A stretch of 64,000 nucleotides of DNA from CAWGMT01 sp963823675 (GTDB lineage: Bacteria; Planctomycetota; Planctomycetia; Isosphaerales; Isosphaeraceae), in assembly GCA_963823675.1 (NCBI GenBank), contig CAWGMT010000015.1, positions 434,001 through 498,000 of the forward strand. The letters are read 5' to 3'. Positions 56,567 through 63,888 of the stretch are shown here, one piece after another. Every line of letters begins with the position of its first letter. The first letter of the stretch is position 1. The notes below the pieces were generated by a model. It worked only from the letters and a program-made list of their open reading frames with translations, was not told the origin of the DNA and searched no databases. The position numbers were made by a program, and so were the translations under genes.

Positions 56567-56613
56567 GGGAATTCTAGTTGTCGTCAGAAGGGAAATCTAA
56601 TTGTCGCCAATCA
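56567..56613. repeat. Right end of the IS21-family element
   Basis: GGGAATTCTAGTTGTCG and GGGAAATCTAATTGTCGCC are inverted copies of the left-end motifs. The last bases CCAATCA match the inverted TGAT terminus. The element also supplies the C-terminal codons and stop of the minus-strand gene that enters it. Confidence 0.85.
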
Positions 56614-56783
56614 CCACTTTTCCCAGACGTCGTGAAAAACCAGCCCAGCACCGTCACGCCGACAGCCGTGGCACTGATGGCGAACAGTTTCGTGTATCTC
56701 CCTTCCACTGATAAGTTGCTGATGCCCCAGATCAGGAGCCCTACGGCAAGACCGAGCAATACGAACGGGAAGAACTGTTCCAT
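56574..56783 (-). CDS. Small membrane protein whose 3' end runs into the IS element
   Basis: 69 residues with two membrane helices (FFPFVLLGLAVGLLIWGI and TKLFAISATAVGVTVLGWFF). The native part reaches GKSG near 56614; the last ~12 residues (DWRQLDFPSDDN) and the stop are encoded by the IS right end. The original C-terminus is lost. No family recognised. Confidence 0.6.
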   Translation of the reverse strand: MEQFFPFVLLGLAVGLLIWGISNLSVEGRYTKLFAISATAVGVTVLGWFFTTSGKSGDWRQLDFPSDDN

Positions 56784-56801
56784 GAATTCGCCCCCCTCCT
56801 G

Positions 56802-57761
56802 TCACTGGGTCCGAGCCATAGCATTGTTCGGAGGTTCGCATATCTGGAACATTGGGTCCAATAGGATCGCACTCATTGCATCGAGGACTTGGACCGAGAC
56901 GTTGCAAAGCTCGAACGTTCCATCCGCCTGCTCGACCTCCCTGCGGAATCGGACCAAGACGCAGAAAAGTCGGGCAGTGTCGGATACGTCTCGGCACTCC
57001 GAGTCGAGAACAAGCTGGCAATTTGGATGACGGGTCGCCAACTCATGGAACTCCGCAGCCATTTCACTGAATACGTCGTCGATCCATAGTGCCCGTTCCA
57101 GATCGATAAGCCGGACTACGAGCAGATTTCCAAGCTCCTCGACAGCTAAGTGCCGGTAATCCGATCTCCCAGGTGATTTATCTCCTGCTTCACTATGAGT
57201 CTTGTGAATTGGCAATGAGGGTCCGGTCCACAGGCAACCCGGTGGCACGGAATCGGTCAACCAGACCCCGTTTGCCGACAGATAGAACTTGTGCCCGTCC
57301 CGGTGCATCCGCCTGGCATCAACCGTGAGAATCACCGGAATGCCCCTCCTCCCGCCGACCTTTTTTGCGGTCTCCACGTCCCCTGAAAGATGGACATGGT
57401 GCCGCTTGCCTGGCAGAAGCCCCAGCTCCAAAATCGACGGGACAAAGCGCCCGACAGTGCCGTGATAGAGGAAATCTGGAGGCTCACGCTCCTCCAGTTG
57501 CAGGTCCACCTCGACACTGTGCCCCTGGTTGGCACGGATCATCTCGCCCGTCAAGTCGAAGGCGAACCGCTGCTTATCGTTCGTTTCCACACATTCAACG
57601 AGTTCGTCGTAGAAGATGGGAAAGCCGTGCTTTCCGGCGGCGGCGAGCAGATCATCGACCGCCACCCACCCGCCAGACTGGAGGGTCAGCCCAAGTTTGC
57701 CGGGTGAATGCCGCAGGTATTTCGCCAGGAAGTTGCTCACCCGGATCAGCCTGTTCTGCAT
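56802..57761 (-). CDS. kptA: RNA 2'-phosphotransferase KptA/Tpt1 with an extra C-terminal region
   Basis: ATG 57761 (AAGGAT upstream) opens MQNRLIRVSNFLAKYLRHSP. The Tpt1/KptA fold is complete: LGLTLQSGGWVAVDDLLAAA, VETNDKQRFAFDL, IRANQGHSVEVDL (the catalytic RxNQGHS region), FLYHGTVGRFVPSIL, GKRHHVHLSGDVETAKKVGG and FYLSANGVWLTDSVP. The enzyme removes a 2'-phosphate from RNA using NAD. Canonical KptA ends near residue 185; here ~135 more residues follow without a stop (LVVRLIDLERALWIDDVFSE, QLVLDSECRDVSDTARLFCV), with no known domain. A second, broken kptA copy is at 62284-62500. Confidence 0.85.
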   Translation of the reverse strand: MQNRLIRVSNFLAKYLRHSPGKLGLTLQSGGWVAVDDLLAAAGKHGFPIFYDELVECVETNDKQRFAFDLTGEMIRANQGHSVEVDLQLEEREPPDFLYHGTVGRFVPSILELGLLPGKRHHVHLSGDVETAKKVGGRRGIPVILTVDARRMHRDGHKFYLSANGVWLTDSVPPGCLWTGPSLPIHKTHSEAGDKSPGRSDYRHLAVEELGNLLVVRLIDLERALWIDDVFSEMAAEFHELATRHPNCQLVLDSECRDVSDTARLFCVLVRFRREVEQADGTFELCNVSVQVLDAMSAILLDPMFQICEPPNNAMARTQ

Positions 57762-57966
57762 AATCGAAATCCTTATCGTTCCGTCCGTCAACCTGCGGGG
57801 GCGTCCCGGTACGCCAGCCCCTCCATCGTCAACACGCAGGTCTATTATCCTCACGCCCTTCGGCATGGCTCAACCCGGCCCAGAAACTTGCGGCTCGTCG
57901 TGACCCGAAGTATGCTCAGCCCGTCCAAAACCCGATCGACTTCACGTTCCTTGGGGGCGAACGATC

Positions 57967-58392
57967 ATGGTCATCAATCGACGCAAGTTGCTGGCGAGTG
58001 GAACGACTTTGGCTGGCTTGTCTGTTCTGAGTGGCGGGACGAGCGCACACGGTGAGGAGAAGGCCGAGGTACCGAAAGATGCAGTAGTTCTCACGGCCAT
58101 GGTGAAGGCCAAGCCGGGACAGGAAGATGCGGTGAAGGAGGCCCTTCTGTCCCTGGTCGAGCCGACTCGGAAGGAACCTGGCTGTCTGTGCTACAACCTC
58201 CACCAGTCGAAGGCCGACCCAATCCAGTTCATGTTCTATGAACAATGGGCCAGCAAAGATGATTTGGCTGCCCACGGCAAGACGCCCCACATGAAGGCTC
58301 TGGGTGGGAAGCTCAAGGACAAGACAGATAAAGGTGGCGGGGCCGTCTTGTACGAGTTGCTGAACATTCCCACGATTACTCAGCCTGAGTAG
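57967..58392 (+). CDS. Exported antibiotic-biosynthesis-monooxygenase-like (ABM) protein
   Basis: 141 residues with a twin-arginine-like signal (MVINRRKLLASGTTLAGLSV). The mature part is a single ferredoxin-like ABM domain: VVLTAMVKAKPGQEDAVKEA, PGCLCYNLHQSKADPIQFMF, YEQWASKDDLAAHGKTPHMK. Members include quinol monooxygenases such as YgiN and many proteins of unknown role. Tat export is unusual for this fold but seen in planctomycetes and verrucomicrobia. Convergent with the SGNH-like gene, 13 bases apart. Confidence 0.85.
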   Translation: MVINRRKLLASGTTLAGLSVLSGGTSAHGEEKAEVPKDAVVLTAMVKAKPGQEDAVKEALLSLVEPTRKEPGCLCYNLHQSKADPIQFMFYEQWASKDDLAAHGKTPHMKALGGKLKDKTDKGGGAVLYELLNIPTITQPE

Positions 58393-58405
58393 GAGAACCT
58401 GCTCC

Positions 58406-59338
58406 TCAATTCGGACTGTGCGAGGCAGTACGAACTCCTGCCAGCGGGTGCTTGCTCACAACGATCCAGACCGCATCCTGGATCGCAGCCGCTAGCTTCT
58501 CGTCGATTAGGCGGTCGTTCTTCGGGTCGAGCTTCTCATTGTAGGGGGCGGCGGTTATGCCTTTCGGGTCTTCCCGGAACAGCGTGGCGTAGAACGTCGT
58601 GCCAACGACGAAAGAGCCGACGTTGTTGAAGTGGATTCCGTCCACATACACCTGAGCGATGTCGTCAAAACCGGGCACCTTGCCCGCTCTCATCCGCCCG
58701 TCCAGTTCCAGGAGCACATCACCCACCGGGACCATAAGTACCGGTTTCGCTTTGCCTTCGTGTGCCTTTCGCAGCCCTGCAACGACATTCTCGAAGTAGT
58801 CTCTGGTCTCTTCGGTCCCGTCCCAGCCGCCGGTGTAGTTCCTGAGCCACTTCTTTTTGTAGTCGAGGACGAGCGACCCGTCCTTCGCCTTGTCCTTCCG
58901 AGGCCAGCGTGAATAGACGTAGACTTGGACATCAGGACTGCGCTTCAGAGCCAGGTCGATGAAGTTCCCAGCCATTGCCAGATCACCATCCTTGCCGTCA
59001 AGGTGACGGTCGAACGGCTGCAAGCTCAGCACGTCCCAGGGGTTCTCGGACAGCGCCTTGGGATAGAGCCCAAATGGCTCTTCCTGAAAACCGTCGTTTG
59101 GGTGTTCCCATAGCCATGACAACGGGGCACCCGGGATCATGTCCCGCCCCCATGTCAGAGTGTGTCCCCGGCTCTTAGCGAGCTTCGCAAGGCTGCCATA
59201 ACGAATCGTGTCGGTCACGCTGTTGCCAACAAAGTAGGTCCGCAGGGGGCTGTCGTCGCCGTGTGCCGTCCCAGAGAGGAACAAAAGCGGTGCGATCACT
59301 AAGGCAAAAAAACGTCGCCTCGGCGAGTTGAAAACCAT
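58406..59338 (-). CDS. Exported SGNH-like hydrolase
   Basis: 310 residues from ATG 59338 with a signal peptide (RRFFALVIAPLLFLSGTAHG). The block I motif is YFVGNSVTDTIRYGSLAKLA, with GNS replacing the usual GDS and carrying the nucleophile Ser. The catalytic Asp-His pair is expected in VYVDGIHFNNVGSFVVGTTF near the C-terminus. The middle has VYVYSRWPRKDK and KPVLMVPVGDVLLELD, fitting SGNH/DUF4886-type esterases. A periplasmic esterase of unknown substrate. Confidence 0.75.
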   Translation of the reverse strand: MVFNSPRRRFFALVIAPLLFLSGTAHGDDSPLRTYFVGNSVTDTIRYGSLAKLAKSRGHTLTWGRDMIPGAPLSWLWEHPNDGFQEEPFGLYPKALSENPWDVLSLQPFDRHLDGKDGDLAMAGNFIDLALKRSPDVQVYVYSRWPRKDKAKDGSLVLDYKKKWLRNYTGGWDGTEETRDYFENVVAGLRKAHEGKAKPVLMVPVGDVLLELDGRMRAGKVPGFDDIAQVYVDGIHFNNVGSFVVGTTFYATLFREDPKGITAAPYNEKLDPKNDRLIDEKLAAAIQDAVWIVVSKHPLAGVRTASHSPN

Positions 59339-59600
59339 TTTCCTGTCTCCGGATGAAGCGGTCACCGTTGTCGCACCTCATTGACTTGCTTCGTGCCTGA
59401 TTCGAGCGAGCCACTGGATGCGGCTCCGGCCCGTATGGTGTGCATCCTTCATTCTCGGCCGTCCGGACTCAGTATCTCATTGAAGCCCGACTGACCATTC
59501 ATTATCTCAGCTTCGCTCATTGATTGAAGCCCGAGGATAATCGCAGGACAATCGAGAGAGATCCTGGTTGAAATAGAGGTTCCGTCCGTGGAGCAATCCA

Positions 59601-59861
59601 ATGAAACCCATCGAGTGGGACATTCGCCGAAAGGGACGCCATTGGCCAAACGAGGAGTTCGACCAACGGATCTACCAAGCGCCCGAGAAGATTGAGTACG
59701 TGCGTGGGATCTTCGCCAGCGACCGGGAACGCCTCACCGTGCTGGGAATGCTCCTTGAGAATCTCGGCATCGACAGAGCGATCCGATTCGGAAAGCTTGG
59801 AGATTGGAAGGCTGCAATCGCCGATCTGGAGAAGAAGCAGCGTTTGGGGAGCCAGTCCTGA
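59601..59861 (+). CDS. Small conserved hypothetical protein
   Basis: 86 residues, MKPIEWDIRRKGRHWPNEEF followed by a helical part (YQAPEKIEYVRGIFASDRER, ENLGIDRAIRFGKLGDWKAA). Short soluble proteins of this pattern occur in planctomycetes and cyanobacteria. No domain or function known to me. There is no strong ribosome site (GGAGCAATCC upstream). Confidence 0.55.
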   Translation: MKPIEWDIRRKGRHWPNEEFDQRIYQAPEKIEYVRGIFASDRERLTVLGMLLENLGIDRAIRFGKLGDWKAAIADLEKKQRLGSQS

Positions 59862-59900
59862 GCGGATCGACGTATCGCTTCTGGTGGGGCGAAAACAACT

Positions 59901-60002
59901 GTGAGTGCGGGTCGGGTCCGTGCCAAGATCGCACTGGTGACCGGTGGCGGCTCAGGCATTGCCAGAGCCACAGCGATCCTCCTCGCCAAGAAAGGGGCGT
60001 GA
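59901..60002 (+). pseudogene. N-terminal stub of a short-chain dehydrogenase
   Basis: GTG 59901 opens a 33-residue frame with AKIALVTGGGSGIARATAIL and LAKKGA before TGA. This is the first beta-alpha unit of SDR enzymes (TGxxxGIG), with Ala in place of the third Gly. The remaining ~220 residues are absent, so it is a gene remnant. Confidence 0.7.
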
Positions 60003-60066
60003 GGTTGCCGGGTATGGCTTGACGATAAGCTTGCGCCGCATTGTTACTGCTTGCGTCGCCGGTGGT

Positions 60067-60411
60067 TCAGACCATGCCTTTGACGATCTTGGAAAGCCGA
60101 TAGCCAAGGTCGGTGAGGCTGTAGAGGTTGTTCTTGCCCTGGCGGCGGCGCTTGACGATTCCCCCGTGGCGCAACAGTGCTAGGTGGTGGCTCAAGGCTG
60201 GCTGGCTGATACTGAACTCGTCGCACAGCCCTCCGACATTGTGCTCCCCGTCGGAGAGTAGGGTGACGACCTGGAGTCGGGTCGGGTCGCTGATTTGCTT
60301 GAGCAGCATCGCTGCCCGCTGAAGAGTCTTTGGACTCAGCTCCGTATCGTTCTTAGCCAGTGCTGTCTTCGTGCCCTTCTTGATGTTATGCGTCACTCTC
60401 GCCATCGGCAT
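60067..60411 (-). CDS. ArsR/SmtB-type winged-helix regulator
   Basis: About 114 residues from ATG 60411 (GGAG just upstream). After a basic N-terminal tail (HNIKKGTKTALAKND) the ArsR fold is clear: AAMLLKQISDPTRLQVVTLL, then GGLCDEFSISQPALSHHLAL, the recognition helix, and the wing VKRRRQGKNNLYSLTDLGYR. There is no ELxCVC metal motif in alpha-3, so the effector is unlikely to be arsenite. The next gene leftward is only the SDR stub; its target may be its own promoter. Confidence 0.85.
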   Translation of the reverse strand: MPMARVTHNIKKGTKTALAKNDTELSPKTLQRAAMLLKQISDPTRLQVVTLLSDGEHNVGGLCDEFSISQPALSHHLALLRHGGIVKRRRQGKNNLYSLTDLGYRLSKIVKGMV

Positions 60412-60458
60412 CGGTCTCCAAAGGAATTTGACCGGCTGGAGGCATGAGGCTAAGCGCC

Positions 60459-61217
60459 TCACTCCCAGACTCCCTCCAACAACGGCTTGGTCGTTCGTTT
60501 GGACTTCTCCATGTGCAGCTCGCTGAATATCTGGGCGGTTTCCTCGTCTTCGGGATGCGCCGTCAGACCGATGCCGAGATCTTCACCAAGGTCGTCCCGA
60601 CCACCGATCAGTACCAACTCGGCACCCTCGTAATCCAGGAAGTCGGGCGGATCAACCGACACCCATCTGCGATCCCCGAACCTCGCCGACAACTCTCGGG
60701 GAAAATCAGGTTGACGTTCAACTTCGAGTCCAACGCCTGCCGGCGAAGTTGCTTCAGGGTTCTTCACGGCAATTACGAACCGCCCTTCCGGCTTGATGTT
60801 GAAAGCTTCCTGAACCTCGCCGGGAATCAGGGGCAGCTCTAGGACGTAAGCCAAGTGCGTGTGGTTGCCGTGCAGGACCAAAGCGTAAACACCTTCCCCA
60901 GCCGGCCGAAGGTTTTCCCCGTTGGACCCAATAAACAGAGGAATGCCCGCCGCTGCTTGACGGATTTCTTCGGGCGTGCGGAACACGCCGTCAACGAATC
61001 CCCAGTGCCTTTGCACACTGTCATCGACACCCGGCAGCTTCTTCTTACCGATGGCGATCAGCCGGAATCGTTCCTGTCCCTGGGGATGGAGGACCATGTA
61101 AAAGCGGCGAATATCCAGCAGTCCGCCCGGCTCATACCTGTCCTCGTAGGGGCGGTAAAGGAAGAAGAGATCGCCTCGCTCCGTGACGTTGACGTTTGTC
61201 CGGCGCTGCGTAGCCAT
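60459..61217 (-). CDS. Conserved hypothetical protein (RGD..FFYRP family)
   Basis: 252 residues beginning MATQRRTNVNVTERGDLFFL. Conserved features are RRFYMVLHPQGQERFRLIAI, GKKKLPGVDD, then RPAGEGVYALVLHGNHTHLA, LPLIPGEVQEAFNI and PPDFLDYEGAELVLIG. I recognise this as a widespread bacterial protein of unknown function, found from cyanobacteria to proteobacteria at this length. No signal peptide or membrane segment. It ends ~50 bases before the ArsR start and may be co-transcribed with it. Confidence 0.65.
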   Translation of the reverse strand: MATQRRTNVNVTERGDLFFLYRPYEDRYEPGGLLDIRRFYMVLHPQGQERFRLIAIGKKKLPGVDDSVQRHWGFVDGVFRTPEEIRQAAAGIPLFIGSNGENLRPAGEGVYALVLHGNHTHLAYVLELPLIPGEVQEAFNIKPEGRFVIAVKNPEATSPAGVGLEVERQPDFPRELSARFGDRRWVSVDPPDFLDYEGAELVLIGGRDDLGEDLGIGLTAHPEDEETAQIFSELHMEKSKRTTKPLLEGVWE

Positions 61218-61399
61218 GAATTGCTCCTACCGATTCCCGGAGCATAGTTCGAATTAGCCTACTGAACTACTGTATCACAACGACAAAGATCACTGATAGA
61301 ATGCTTCCTGGAGCGCAGCATGCCCTGATTTTCCCGCTTCCCGAGAAAGGCTGCTCAGGCAAGGCAGGGACCAGGCTCTGGAACACGGCGACGATCACC

Positions 61400-62032
61400 A
61401 TGAATCTCAGTGAGGTCATCCCCTGGGGTCGGTCCTTCGATGAGTACCGCCTCATGTTCGGGTTGTCGGAAAGCGATCTCGCTGGTCGATTCCTCGGGTG
61501 TGGCGATGGTCCTGCCAGCTTCAACGCTGAGGCAACTGCCCAGGGCTACTCCGTCATCTCCTGCGATCCAATCTATGAGTTCTCGACAGAAGAAATCGAA
61601 GAGCGGGTTGAGGACTGCTACGTTAAGGTGATTTCCGCCGTTCGGCTCAACCCAAAGGGGTTCGTGTGGGAGTACTTTCACGACCCTGACCATCTTGGTC
61701 GAGCCCGGCTGGCTGCCATGAAAACATTCTTGTCGGACTTCGAGAAAGGCAAAGCCGAGGGTCGCTACATCGCTGCTTCCCTGCCGAGCCTGCCTTTTGG
61801 GGCCGGGCAATTCGACATAGCGTTGTGCTCACACTTGCTCTTCCTCTACTCGGAGCAACTGAGCTTCGAGTTCCATTTGGCATCCATCGAGGAATTGTTG
61901 CGGGTGGCACTCGTCCACCGAAAGTCCGTCGTAAATGCCAACCCATTCGCCCGTGTGCCGCATGAAATAAAGGGCAAACCTGTCGTTGCCGAGGTATTCC
62001 ATCCTGGCAAACTTCGCCTCGAATGTCGGTGA
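61400..62032 (+). CDS. SAM-dependent methyltransferase, C-terminus replaced
   Basis: From MNLSEVIPWGRSFDEYRLMF (ATG 61400) the first ~170 residues form a class I methyltransferase: motif I GRFLGCGDGPASFNAEA, motif II VISCDPIYEFS, and LPSLPFGAGQFDIALCSHLL near motif IV. After SIEELLRVAL (~61910) the frame continues as the antisense of the neighbouring DUF3024 gene, so the last ~40 residues are not native. Relatives usually continue 'RVA.EVRIFP', so about 40-50 residues have been lost. It probably methylates a small molecule; activity after the truncation is doubtful. Confidence 0.7.
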   Translation: MNLSEVIPWGRSFDEYRLMFGLSESDLAGRFLGCGDGPASFNAEATAQGYSVISCDPIYEFSTEEIEERVEDCYVKVISAVRLNPKGFVWEYFHDPDHLGRARLAAMKTFLSDFEKGKAEGRYIAASLPSLPFGAGQFDIALCSHLLFLYSEQLSFEFHLASIEELLRVALVHRKSVVNANPFARVPHEIKGKPVVAEVFHPGKLRLECR

Positions 62033-62278
62033 GAGAGCATTCGGCCTTGGACAGGTGTAGGTCGAGAAGAAGTAGAAGTAATTCCTGTACCACTTGGCAC
62101 CGATGTCGGTGATGTAGTTCGAATTCTCGTCGTTTGTCGGCGGCAGAACATACTTTGGTTTTAGCACATGGTCGATTAAAGCCTTTGCTTCCGTTTCCAC
62201 GTTCGCCTTGATTGAAGCGGTTAGGGAGGTGCTTCTCTTTGGCGGGCGAGTGTTCCATGGCTTTCTTGGTTTTGCCAT
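61829..62278 (-). CDS. DUF3024-like protein, C-terminus replaced at a junction
   Basis: About 149 residues from ATG 62278. The body matches the DUF3024 pattern: KPKYVLPPTNDENSNYITDI, GAKWYRNYFYFFSTYTCPRP, NALSPTFEAKFARMEYLGND, ALYFMRHTGEWVGIYDGLSV and DECHP. After that (about 61910) the frame runs through the antisense of the methyltransferase gene. The same breakpoint therefore truncates both convergent genes. Function unknown. Confidence 0.65.
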   Translation of the reverse strand: MAKPRKPWNTRPPKRSTSLTASIKANVETEAKALIDHVLKPKYVLPPTNDENSNYITDIGAKWYRNYFYFFSTYTCPRPNALSPTFEAKFARMEYLGNDRFALYFMRHTGEWVGIYDGLSVDECHPQQFLDGCQMELEAQLLRVEEEQV

Positions 62279-62283
62279 CGGCG

Positions 62284-62500
62284 TCAGTCCTGGTTGGCAC
62301 GGATCATTTCGCCCGCCACGTCGAAGGCGAGCCGCTGTTTGTCGTTCGTCTCCACACACTCGACGAGATCATCATAGGAGATCGGGAAGCCGTTCTTCTC
62401 GGCGGGGAGCAGGTCGTCAACCGCCACCCCAGCCGCCCGGTTGTAGCGTCAGCCCTAGTTCGTGTGGGGAGTGACGGAAGTTGAAGACGTCGCCTCGCTC
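62284..62500 (-). pseudogene. Second, broken kptA copy
   Basis: In two frames the minus strand encodes RHSPHELGLTLQPGGW and then VDDLLPAEKNGFPISYDDLV, ECVETNDKQRLAFDVAGEMI, RANQD before a stop at 62284. This parallels residues ~18-85 of the intact KptA at 56802-57761, with substitutions, so it is a diverged homologue and not a recent copy. The catalytic C-terminal half is missing. Confidence 0.75.
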
Positions 62501-62563
62501 CAAGACGATGACACCTCACCGACGCTGGATCGCAGTTGAGCGGTTGCGGTGACGAACACCGCT

Positions 62564-63091
62564 TCAGATATCGTCAAGATTGACGGTTTGGATCAACGGA
62601 ACGTACTGGGATGCCGGAACCAGAGTACTGCCTGTACTCCTTAGCGCCAGCCCGATCTGCTGGACTCGTTCCCGCATCCAACGACATGCGTGAACCAACT
62701 CCTGGACGGGGCGGGAATCGAAGGACGGGTCGTAGACCTTGTATTCGCCACGATGGAATGATCGAGGTTGGCTGAAGGGATCAGCGAACAGGAAGGTCTT
62801 CCGGTCGAGATCCTCGCCGTAGAGCCTCAGCAAGCGACGGAGGTGTGCTGGAGCCATCAGGAAGATGGCACCCGCTTGGTCACAGAGTTCACGGTCCACC
62901 TGGCGGGGGCGGTGCCCGCTGGCATCAATGCCCCAGTGTCTCAGCATCCCGAGCGCTCGGTCGTTGATACATTCTCCCGCACACAGACCAGCAGACAGGG
63001 CGGGGTCGTCTGCGTGCAGATGGCGATAGAGGTAGTGAGCAAGCACTGACCGGCAGCAGTTGGCGTAGCAGATGAAAAGCGGCGTTTCCAT
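62564..63091 (-). CDS. Low-molecular-weight protein-tyrosine-phosphatase-like protein
   Basis: 175 residues from ATG 63091. The P-loop is at the very N-terminus: FICYANCCRSVLAHYLYRHL, matching C-x5-R-S. A general-acid region follows later (FLFADPFSQPRSFHRGEYKV and YDPSFDSRPVQELVHACRWM), as in the DPF/DPY loop of the LMW-PTP family. The family removes phosphate from Tyr or Arg residues; some relatives are arsenate reductases. The C-terminal ~25 residues (TGSTLVPASQYVPLIQTVN) are unusual. The CYANCCRS variant is typical for planctomycete members. Confidence 0.8.
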   Translation of the reverse strand: METPLFICYANCCRSVLAHYLYRHLHADDPALSAGLCAGECINDRALGMLRHWGIDASGHRPRQVDRELCDQAGAIFLMAPAHLRRLLRLYGEDLDRKTFLFADPFSQPRSFHRGEYKVYDPSFDSRPVQELVHACRWMRERVQQIGLALRSTGSTLVPASQYVPLIQTVNLDDI

Positions 63092-63298
63092 GTCGATGCT
63101 CGCTCCCACACAACACGTAGGCAACCCAAGGAGAGGGACTGATCGGGGCGGTGGCTCACCGTCAGGGCTTCGTCCCTGTGATCATCCCGATTAGCAGACG
63201 AAGCGTCCAGGTGACCTCTCGCTCCTGGTTTGGGGCCGCCCCACGCTGCCGCCAGATCATCCCGGATGACTCGACAAGTGTTTCTTATCTAGTTCGAG

Positions 63299-63607
63299 CT
63301 ACGCCGCCTCGTCGCCTCTATCCTCAGCCCCATGAGACTGAGCCGAGATCAGGTTGGCTAGGGCGGCAACGGCGTCCTCGGCATCACAGCCTCGGGCTTC
63401 CAGAGCCAGGATCGAACCGCACGCAGCGGCAAGGCTGAGCAGGTCTATGATGCTCTTGCCATTCGCTGCGATTCCGTTGCACCAAACCCCGATTTCCGAC
63501 TGGAACTGACCAGCCAATCGCGCGAACTGGTGGGCGGCTCTCATGTGGAGTCCGAGCACGTTGCCGATGCCGACCTGGCGGCGGGCGACTTGGAGATCTT
63601 GAATCAT
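63299..63607 (-). CDS. HPr-family phosphocarrier protein
   Basis: 102 residues, ATG 63607 with AGGAG upstream. After an N-terminal strand (RRQVGIGNVLGLHMRAAHQF) the active-site His lies in GLHMRAA; canonical HPr has GLHARPA. The regulatory Ser site is in NGKSIIDLLSLAAACGSILA, where HPr kinase would act. About 10 residues longer than typical HPr. No EI or EII gene is nearby, so a regulatory rather than sugar-transport role is possible. Confidence 0.85.
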   Translation of the reverse strand: MIQDLQVARRQVGIGNVLGLHMRAAHQFARLAGQFQSEIGVWCNGIAANGKSIIDLLSLAAACGSILALEARGCDAEDAVAALANLISAQSHGAEDRGDEAA

Positions 63608-63888
63608 CGGAAGCGACTCCTGTCATCCTTTCGAGTCGCATCCATGCTCGCTTGCCTGCGACAACACCCAGCAGGCTTCGTTGAACGAAATGAATACCTG
63701 TAAGGAAATGAAAGCCGAGATATTTTGCCCGACAGATGCAGAGAACGCAATATCCAAGATTGAAGTCGAAAAGAATGCATTCCGCTTGTGGGGTCGCCAG
63801 GCGCTTTGATGGCACATTTCCTGGGCGGCTGCTCATCTTAGAGAGAGAGTCCCTCGTGAATCTTGGTCTCAACGAGGAGGAGCATGCT

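Larger units (their letters stand above)
54099..56613. mobile_element. IS21-family insertion sequence, about 2515 bp
   Basis: The ends are inverted copies that begin TGAT: left TGATCAGCGACAATTAGAAT..., right (inverted) TGATTGGCGACAATTAGATT. Each end carries a second copy of the motif further in (GACAACTAGAATTCCC), the multiple-repeat layout of IS21 ends. Inside are istA and istB in the usual order with a small overlap. I find no target duplication: the flanks are AATTGCGA on the left and CCACTTTT on the right. Both transposition genes carry an apparent one-base insertion. Confidence 0.9.

Noticed and set aside
54091..56621. A target-site duplication around the IS21-family element
   Set aside because: The 8 bases on each side (AATTGCGA and CCACTTTT) share no direct repeat, even when the ends are shifted by a few bases.
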